A stretch of 64,000 bases of DNA from positions 3,684,228 to 3,748,227 of the forward strand of contig NW_024468914.1 of NCBI RefSeq assembly GCF_011745365.1, written 5' to 3'. The notes beneath the pieces are model-generated. The model made no database searches and was not told where the DNA came from. It saw only the letters and a program-made list of their open reading frames with translations. The DNA comes from Cryphonectria parasitica EP155. Lineage: Eukaryota > Ascomycota > Sordariomycetes > Diaporthales > Cryphonectriaceae. Shown here one piece after another: positions 56,841 to 64,000 of the stretch. The stretch's first letter is position 1. Each line of letters begins with the position of its first letter. The position numbers and the translations under genes are program-made.

Positions 56841-57825
56841 GTTCAAACCGTGTTCCTTTGATGAACAACCAAAAAGAAGAGGTGAAAGGGATGGCAAAGG
56901 TCACCATCCGGGTCGGGGCCGAAAACCAGGAATTTGGCTGGTGATGGGAATGTTTCCTTGGCAGAATAGCAGCAATCCGGGGAGGATTGAACATTATACA
57001 TGTGCCATGGCAACGACGAACTTTATCTCTGCTTCGGGCTCGTCAAGACAGAGCCAGCCAAGCCCAACGCACAAGGCAATGCTGCGTGTCGAGGGTGAGA
57101 GAGAGACAGAGCGAGATAAGCCACAAGTAATCACTGAGGTGGTAATCAGGATAGATTGAAGCTCATGTTGCTTCGTATACTTGATCTCCGCCTGTCTCTG
57201 CGATCATCCTCCCTGATAACTACAATGGAGATATGCCAGCCTTGAGATCAAAACCATAGCCCAACCCAAGACTGAGTTTGATGGAGACACCTCGGGCCGG
57301 TATGTGTGGTTTGATAGCAGCCAAGCCCTCGCCTCGCAAGGCGACGGGGGGATGCCTTATCATCAATCATCTGCTTGACTCACTATCAAGTGCGAATGTG
57401 GAACCGGCTCGGTGCATACTCTCTTTAGGGAAGAGAACTAGCCGGTGTGCCGTCCTGAGTCAAGCCTGAGTTACTGCCATACCATGGTACTCTACTATAC
57501 ATACTTTGGTACATTCATATCCGGGGTTAAAAAGTGGCCCGCTGGGTTCTTCCCCGGCTCCAGGGTCGCTGAGTGCCGGGCCATGAGCCTCTACAGTGGG
57601 ATTGATCGGTCCGCTTCCGATGGCCGTGCTGTGGTCCAGGATACGCCAAAGAGCTGGTAGGAGATCGTCACTCTTTTAAACAATCCCATGCAGCAAGCAA
57701 GGTCCAATTTGCAAAGGTGAAGGACAAACCAGCTTTTGGCCGCGACCTATTCAAATCTTTACTCACACAGTTTGATTATTACCATCATCATCCTCGCCCC
57801 CACACCCTTTCCCAGGAGGTTCATC
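56841..57825. promoter_or_regulatory. divergent promoter region, permease and hydrolase
   Basis: The permease and the haloacid dehalogenase-like gene diverge here. Four GATA-type words (57115-57120, 57215-57219, 57312-57317 and 57356-57361, the last on the minus strand) occur within 250 bp. This is close to chance density, so nitrogen control is only a possibility. Confidence 0.35.
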
Positions 57826-58654
57826 ATGAGCATTCCGGCTACCAAGGACGTCGTCTTTGATGTCGTGGGCACACTGGTGGCCTATGACCGGCTCTTCGAG
57901 GCCCTCGACGAAAGGCTGGGCGACAAGCTCAAGGCCAACGGAATCAAGTCTAACCTGTTGGGCATGTGCTGGATCGAGGCCACAGAGAGAGAATACACAT
58001 ACCTATCTCTGTCTGGTCGGTATAAGCCCTTCTTTGAGCTGTTCGGCGCGCTGTTCTACCGCATGCTCCTGTACGCAGGTGTGGCAAAACCAAGAGAGCT
58101 CGCCACAGACGAAGACGTGGCGTGGCTCGTGGCAGAGTGGAAGAAGCTCTACCTCCGGCCGGGGGCCAAGGAATGTGTGCAGAAGCTGCGTGATGCGGGG
58201 TTCACGGTGTGGTGCTTCACGGCCGGCGACATCGCGCGCGTGGGGGGATACTTCAAGCTGGCGGGCGTCGACATGCCGGCTGAGAACCTGCTGAGCTGCG
58301 ACACCGAGGGCGTCGCGAAGCCGGTGCCGAGTGCGTACAAGCCGTTGTTGGAGAGGCTGACCAAGGACGGCAAGACGCCATGGTTTGCTGCTGCGCACAT
58401 GTGGGACGTCTCGACAGCCAAGACCATTGGGTATGTCTTTTCCTCTTCTTCGTTTGAACCTAGGAGTCGATGAGAAGGGCAGACGGAGTTTGTGAACAAG
58501 GACTCATCACAGCTAATCCTTTCCTACCAGGTTTCACGGCGCTTATTCCACAATTTTGGAGGCCGAACCTCTGCCTGAAGTGTATGGAGAGATGGACGTG
58601 GTTGCCTCGACTCTACCTGAAATGGCAGATGGGATTATAGCTGCCACTCAGTAG
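57826..58654 (+). CDS. type II haloacid dehalogenase-like hydrolase (HAD)
   Basis: Soluble hydrolase of 242 residues, similar to (S)-2-haloacid dehalogenases. Exon 1 is 57826-58430, intron 58431-58530 (GTATGT donor, GCTAATCC branch-like site, ACCAG acceptor), exon 2 58531-58654. The ATG at 57826 is the first in frame. Motif I is VVFDVVGTLVAYD, with the Asp nucleophile before VVGT. A helical cap follows (WIEATEREYTYLSL, FFELFGALFYRML). Motif II is CFTAGD, motif III the Lys in GVAKPVPSAYK, and motif IV HMWDVSTAKTIGFHGAY, where W-D marks the type II subgroup. Many fungal members have no proven dehalogenase activity. Location between an amino-acid permease and a FAD oxidoreductase suggests use in catabolism of a small organic acid or amine (inference). 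Confidence 0.87.
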
Positions 58655-59252
58655 TCGATCTACACCTATTATGCAGGAGTATATATTTACAGCTATAAAT
58701 ATTACTCGAATCCTCCTAGTCTCGTTGACGGGCAATTCGCAGCATTCTTCCATAGGCGTTCTAGTGCTCGTGTCTAAAATTGTGAAGAACGAAGAAGTGA
58801 CCCTTTCAATGCCGGCTGTTAGGTGGTAATTGACTGGATAATCAGTTCAAATAATACGATGACTCGTGGCCAAGGATTGGGTTATACCCGACTTTACCCT
58901 CGCAGTTCTCAACCTTCAGTCTTCTCACATGCCATCAATGTTTGAGATATTTCCTGAACAACATTAGCTACAATTCTAACCGGTCCGGCAATTTGGAGCT
59001 TGTGCACTTAGACCGGATAATTATGTCTGCCTCTTTTCTAATAACGAAATCTGCCCATTTCTGATAAGCCCCGGCATCGGGCGCAGGGTCGAGGGATCCA
59101 CCACTTCGTTTTCCCCCTTCAGACTGATTATGCCTCTAGACCTTCCACTCTTCGAAATAAGAGACATCCACACCGTCCAAGGCACCTGTCATTACCTATG
59201 AAGTACCTGAACACGCTTAGCTAAGACACCACCAGCCCCCGCGATCTGCAAC
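58655..59252. other. intergenic, no gene supported
   Basis: The hydrolase 3' flank and the oxidoreductase promoter. No features seen. Confidence 0.55.
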
Positions 59253-60803
59253 ATGGCACCCTCTGCGCTTCCGGTACCGAACTCGACCCTGCCCTTCTGG
59301 AGGACCGAGCTCCATCCGCTCGATAACCACAGGAGCACCCCTGAGCTTCCGCCCACGACCGACATCGCTATCGTGGGAGCAGGTTACGCCGGTGCTTCAG
59401 TTGTCTATCACATCTTGCGACACTGCAAAGAGCAGGGCACCTCGCCGCCGTCCATTGTGATTTTGGAGGCGCGAGAGGCCTGCTCTGGAGCCACAGGTCG
59501 AAATGGTATGTGAAGCCGCCGTCAATATGTGACATGTTCCAATGATGAAAAACAAAACCCGCCGACTGATGGTTACAATACAGGTGGCCACCTAAAACCT
59601 GATCCGTACAACAGGCCGTCGTCCCTGGCCGTGAGTCATGGCGTCGAGATCGCGGCCGAGTGTGCCGCTTTCGAGGCCGAGACGCTGAAGGCGGTCAAGA
59701 CGGCCATCGAGGAGGAGCAGATTGAGTGCGACTTTGTGCTCACCCGAGCGGTTGACACCCTCATGAATGACGCTATCCACCAGCAGATGAAGGCCGGCGT
59801 GGAGCTGCTCCGGAAAGCGGGCGTCGATGTCATGAGGGACGTCTTCTACGAGGGCGACCCCGCCAAGGCGGAACAGCTTTCCGATGTGAAGGGGGCAAAA
59901 GCTTGTCTGAGCTATTCGGCAGGTCACTTGTGGCCCTACAAGCTCATCATGGCGCTCCTCCAAAAGGCTGTGGACGCTGGCGTGAACCTGCAGACGCACA
60001 CTCCTGTCATTAGTGTTTCAGACGCTGCTGATAGTGAGGGATATTACTCCTTGAATACAAAGGAGAGAGGATGCATCAGGGCCAGGAAGATTATATACGC
60101 CACCAACGGATATACATCATCCATTCTGCCCGAGTTCGACGACAAGATCGTACCGTCCAGGGGAATCTGCAGCCGCATCGTGGTCCCAGAAGACAAAAAG
60201 CCAGCACCCTTGCTCCCTCACAGTTACATGATGCGCTGGTCATCCACAGAGTACGAATACATGATTCCCAGGCTGGATGGGAGCATCATCGTCGGCGGTG
60301 CAAGGTCCAAGTACTACAAGGATCTGGATAGTTGGTACAACAACGTTCAGGACGACAAGCTGATCACTAACGGCAATGCACACCACTACTTTGATGGGTA
60401 TATGCAGAAGCACTTCAGGGGATGGGAGAACTCGGGCGCATACACCGAGAGCGTCTGGACAGGAAGTGAGTATCTTCTGCATTTTGACTTGATTACACTG
60501 CGTTTGAGATTTACTAAAGCTGACACTCTACCAGTCATGGGATACTCGTCAGATGGCTGCCCTTTCATTGGTGAGCTGCCCGGTCGGTCCAATCAGTTTG
60601 TCGTTGCCGGCTTTACAGGCCATGGCATGCCACAGGTGTTCTTGTCAGCCAAAGGCATTGCGAAAATGGCGGTCGAGAACACAGATTTCAAGAGCACGGG
60701 CATCCCAAGGATATTCCAGGTAACAAAAGAGAGGCTAGCCAGTAGCAAGAACAGCGTGATGGAGAGCTGGGCGGCACACACCTCGTCTCAGTCTAAGCTG
60801 TGA
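59253..60803 (+). CDS. FAD-dependent oxidoreductase (DAO family)
   Basis: Flavoprotein of 467 residues of the D-amino-acid oxidase/sarcosine-oxidase fold group, which oxidises amines or amino acids with FAD. Exons are 59253-59505, 59584-60465 and 60535-60803. Donors are GTATGT and GTGAGT, and acceptors are ACAG and CCAG. The Rossmann motif TDIAIVGAGYAGASVVYHIL lies at about 36-55. EAREACSGATGRN spans to GGH across intron 1, restoring the conserved SGATGRNGGH. KIIYATNGYTSSILPEF and the substrate-domain segment MIPRLDGSIIVGG follow. The end holds SSDGCPFIGELPG and VVAGFTGHGMPQVFLSAKGI, the FAD-binding C-terminal motif. There is no signal peptide or evident peroxisomal targeting signal (it ends QSKL). 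The substrate is unknown. It is the third gene of a permease-hydrolase-oxidase neighbourhood. Confidence 0.9.
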
Positions 60804-61184
60804 CCTATTCACTCTCCGATCATCCTTCGAGGAAGTTTCCTGGGCTTTCTACGCGCTTTGGAATGTCTATAGTGTTGGATTTTTGTGTACATTTGATTTT
60901 TGCTCTAATCGAGGAGCACGTGTTACTATGCATGTTCTTTTTGCTATCCGGGCCTCTATCAATTGCCGGACTTCTCGAAATATCAAGAGCCATCGTTGAG
61001 TACTCTTTCGAAGCATTGGAATTATCCTAGCTAATTTCGTATCACATACTCAAAAGTTCATGCACATCTGGCAGACATATGTTGCACACAGAGGGGAGGG
61101 TTTGGACTATTTCAAAGATGACTTTCATCCTCAGAATTAATTCTCTAGCAAGCTTTCATCTCAGAAGATAATCATCAACCCCGT
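60804..61184. other. convergent 3' flanks, no gene
   Basis: Between the oxidoreductase (+) and the secreted protein (-). No further features seen. Confidence 0.6.
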
Positions 61185-61835
61185 TCAAGACGTCGCTGGC
61201 GTTACATTAGTCGTTGTGAACGTCGCACAGTTTGCCCCAGTCGGGTCAACAGTGATCTGCGCAAGATCATCGTGCCCACTTTGGCAAGCACCATCACTAG
61301 AGACCATCTGGTCGTTCTGAAAGCTGACAAATGGAATGTCGGTCGAGGCGCAATCCTCAGCCAGGAACGTGGTGCCGTTGAAGCCCACGCAAGCCTGCTT
61401 GTCGACCAGGTCAGGGCGGAAGTCTGCAGTGAACGTCCTCTGGACAAGCAGGACATTCTGTCCATTCAAAGTGGATGGAGTCATCTGTCGATCGGCAGAG
61501 TCGTCCACGCAGGCGGCATCAACAATCTCCCCTGTGAAATCACTTTTATTAACTCTCGGCCCCATTCAAAGTCGTTGAAGTTGCTGCTGCTCACCATTGT
61601 TCCGGAAGGTCAGACACTCGTTACCAGGAACGCCATTGACCTCCTTGAAGACCGTGGTAGTTGAGCCTGCCTGGACTGCTGCATCGGCTGTTGTACTCGC
61701 CGAGGCGGCGGCGGCGGCGGCGGTGGTGCTGGCGGCAGCGGCAGCTGCCTTGTGGCCACCGCCGTGGTTTTTCCTGCTATCTAAGGTCATGGCTGACACG
61801 CTGGCAACAAGAAAGAGGATCGCCGTGAGCTTCAT
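61185..61835 (-). CDS. small secreted protein with Ala-rich linker and six Cys
   Basis: Predicted secreted protein of 195 residues. Exon 1 is 61835-61595 and exon 2 61531-61185, with an intron starting GTGAGC and ending TCACAG. The signal peptide is MKLTAILFLVASVSAM. A basic KNHGGGHK stretch follows, then an Ala/Ser/Thr linker (AAAAAASTTAAAAAASASTT) encoded partly by a CGG-type trinucleotide repeat at about 61700-61760. The folded part has six Cys (NECLTF, AACVDD, QACVGF, EDCAST, GACQSG, NCATF), probably three disulfides, and a single N-glycosylation motif (NGTT). Ala/Thr-rich linkers are commonly O-mannosylated in fungi. Homologues are likely to be uncharacterised extracellular or wall proteins, and no catalytic motif is seen. 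An effector role cannot be judged from sequence. Confidence 0.75.
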
Positions 61836-64000
61836 ATTGCCAGATTTGCAACGTGCTGCGTTTGTGGATTATAAAAAAAGAGCCCGAATTCGGTGATGTA
61901 TATAAATATTAAAAGAAAACGGAATACGACCTGCGCAAAACGAATGAGAAGTAACTTTGAAGAAAGGAATGTGATGAGATGCGATATGTTTCTCTGTAGC
62001 CAAATGTTCCTATCCGAAGGGGAATTGTAGGCGCCACTCCCATATAAATACTATTTACTCACGTCTCGACAATACTTCAAAAGCACCTCCTAACAGTCCA
62101 TTTGGCATCTCGTCATGGAGGCGAGGCTAAGTCAGAGCATGCACCTTGCCCAAGGATGTTGACGATCAAACCTAGGGCTATTGAATATTGCTCCAATGTC
62201 GTCTGCGCAGGCGTTTCACCTGCCGAAAGGCTCTCCTTGTACGAGAAACAAGGAAGCAATACGCGTTCATCCCAAGAACCTGCGGGTTGAGCCGGTAACC
62301 TGATGATTGAACCAATTGGCAGATCTGTCAATCATCTGGTTTCTGATGATCGCAACAATGTTTCTTTTCAGCGGCGAAGTTGAAGCCTTTTACTCATGCA
62401 GCAGTCTGTAGAGGTCTTGTTAATCTCTTTGTCGCGCCAAGCAAGTATTGTGAGATTCTCCGTGTTGCATGAAGCGAGCAAGGCTTCAGGGGCTCAAACG
62501 TCTCTGGCGTTAGTGGACGACCCCCTGAGGGGCCCAGCAAAGTCGTTGACTTAACCGCCAGAGCCTAGCTCGCCCCACTGGCTTGCTTTGAGATCCATTT
62601 GCGCTTATTTACGCTCATTTAAGCTTGTTTTGCTAGTTGCAAATTTCCTTCATGCCCTGGAGCCCTAGCATATGTCTCGGTCCCATGATTATTAGGCACT
62701 GCGCATGAGTCTAAGGAGTATTGGCATGTAAAGCTTTGAGAGTTTAAACCTTTATACCTTGGAAATCTCTTACAAGCAAAAGAGAACAAATAAGAAGAGA
62801 AGACCGAGAGAGTGTGGCGTGTACTGAGGCAATTATTTAATTCGTAGCTTTTCTGCTGTTGGGATGGCACAAATCAGCCCTTGCAAGCCATAAGTTTCGA
62901 GTCTGGGTTTTTACCTATTCAAACCGAGTTTATTAATCCCTTTAAGCAATAATGCGTTTGCTTATGCATCATGAGTCTTTCGACATCGGCGGCGAGCACT
63001 CAGCCACGGACTGTCCTCAGTCGGGATGAGGTGAAATCATACGGCGGTGGTTGTGCATAGGATCACAGTCATCATTCAACAAGTCTGTTGCTATGAGACT
63101 AAAGCACTCCTTATTCCCATCCAGTAAAGCGTTACAATCTATTGTGAATGGTTCTGTCCGGGTCTAGGACATTTATATAGTTAAGGTAGATACTGTGTCA
63201 GTCGTGCAAGCTGTATATAAGCTCTTATCCTTCATCGAGCACTTCATTTATAAAGAGATCAGCCGCAATAATCATGCCTGTATCACTTCAGAATCTAAAG
63301 CAAACAGTCGACGATCAGCAGGGGTTTCTGCCATTGCAGGCTTCAAATTAGTCTTTGGTCCACTCACCGGACAGCAGAGTCTTCAAAAACGATCTCGTCA
63401 ACAGTGCTTTGAATTCCACAGAGTCGTGCCCTCTTGATTCTGTTGAGCACTGCAATTTCTACAATGATCCTCTCTTCACCTTGAACTTTGCGATGTATTT
63501 CTAGATGTTGAGTGACCTGTGACATCGGCTGAGAGACTCATTTCGAGTTCTATTCGGGCAAGATCCACGGCCACTCGTACTTTAGATGCCCATGCTTATT
63601 AATGTAACGCCCCTAAATATATGTGTAAATGACAAAACTCCTGACAATCAACAACGCCATGTTGAGATGCTGTTGCCCCGTCGATGAAGCACTTTGTATT
63701 CGAGTATGCAAGGCTCTCTGTCATCGTCTAGTAGATTGCTTTTCGGTCCGAACAAAACTTGCCCAACGCCTTCAACTTGAACCAGTGACCACCGCTGGAC
63801 CGTTCTCATTCTGGATGTCTTACACCGAAAACCTGATGAACACCGGAATTCCGGCTCCAGCGCCTCACGATATACCACTTTAAATCCACGTGATTTCAAG
63901 ATCGTTGCAGTACTGCTCGTGTCGTTCATCGTTACCCGAGTCCAGCAAAAATGACGAGTCATCATTCGTATACTGGGACTGGTAATGGGGCACTGTGGCG
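61836..64000. other. 2.2-kb right-end region, no gene supported
   Basis: Only short, poorly supported frames occur (the longest about 105 codons at 63648-63965, minus, with no family signature). AT-rich stretches at about 62820-63250. It may hold the start of a gene that extends past the window, but nothing here proves it. Confidence 0.5.

Noticed and set aside
57115..57361. Four GATA-type words in the permease/hydrolase promoter as evidence of nitrogen control
   Set aside because: HGATAR words are expected about three times per kilobase by chance on both strands, so this density is not informative on its own.
63648..63965. 105-codon minus-strand frame at the right edge
   Set aside because: No family signature, AT/GC composition like its surroundings, and no splice partner inside the window.
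1..64000. CRISPR arrays, prokaryotic operons, ribosome-binding sites, tRNA and rRNA genes
   Set aside because: The window is eukaryotic nuclear DNA. No regularly spaced repeats were seen, and no tRNA could be recognised by eye; a covariance-model scan would be needed to exclude one.

Overview
The window is nuclear DNA from a filamentous ascomycete, most likely a Sordariomycete-type (Pezizomycotina) fungus. Genes are split by short introns (about 50-130 nt, one of 259 nt) with GTRNGT-like donors, CTAAC/CTGAC-like branch points and YAG acceptors. The families are fungal: PTH11-like rhodopsin-fold receptor, Clr5-domain protein, UstYa/DUF3328 oxidase, Zn2Cys6 regulator, fungal ferroportin and small secreted proteins. 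Exon boundaries were worked out by eye, and most spliced models close in frame.

Layout. 1-227 is the 3' end of an unidentified gene. 1479-2977 is a C2H2 zinc-finger gene with a tiny first exon. 3164-4955 (-) is a ferroportin-type exporter. 7262-8562 is a PTH11-like membrane protein, convergent with a Clr5-domain gene (9451-11327, -). A gene-poor stretch (11.3-21.9 kb) holds only a possible tiny secreted peptide (15195-15412, -) and a divergent UstYa-like gene (16595-17633). Then comes a housekeeping block: FCP1 CTD phosphatase (21884-24313), complex I GRIM-19 subunit (25235-25980), condensin subunit 1 (26622-30723, -) and, divergent from it, CDC7 kinase (31568-33085).

At 33929-38419 a gene for a disordered protein carries a complete 3.56-kb hAT-type DNA transposon (34524-38086) inside its only intron. 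The element has 21-bp terminal inverted repeats, an 8-bp target-site duplication and a transposase frame broken only by stop codons that single C-to-T changes can explain. After another gene-poor stretch come a protein of about 12-13 tandem Cys/His repeats plus a charged coiled coil (43122-44456), a SANT/Myb-like gene (45034-45885, -), CHL1 Fe-S helicase (47122-49904), a convergent aldo-keto reductase (50014-51184, -), a Zn2Cys6 regulator (51951-54816), an amino-acid permease (55000-56840, -), a type II haloacid dehalogenase-like hydrolase (57826-58654), a FAD-dependent DAO-family oxidoreductase (59253-60803) and a small secreted protein (61185-61835, -). The last 2.1 kb shows no convincing gene.

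How the parts fit. FCP1, GRIM-19, condensin, CDC7 and CHL1 form a core block for transcription, respiration and chromosome maintenance. The permease, hydrolase and oxidoreductase together look like a small nitrogen/carbon scavenging neighbourhood, possibly controlled by the adjacent Zn2Cys6 protein (inference). The points most worth following up are the hAT element that has turned an intron of about 86 nt into one of about 3.66 kb, and the Cys/His repeat protein.
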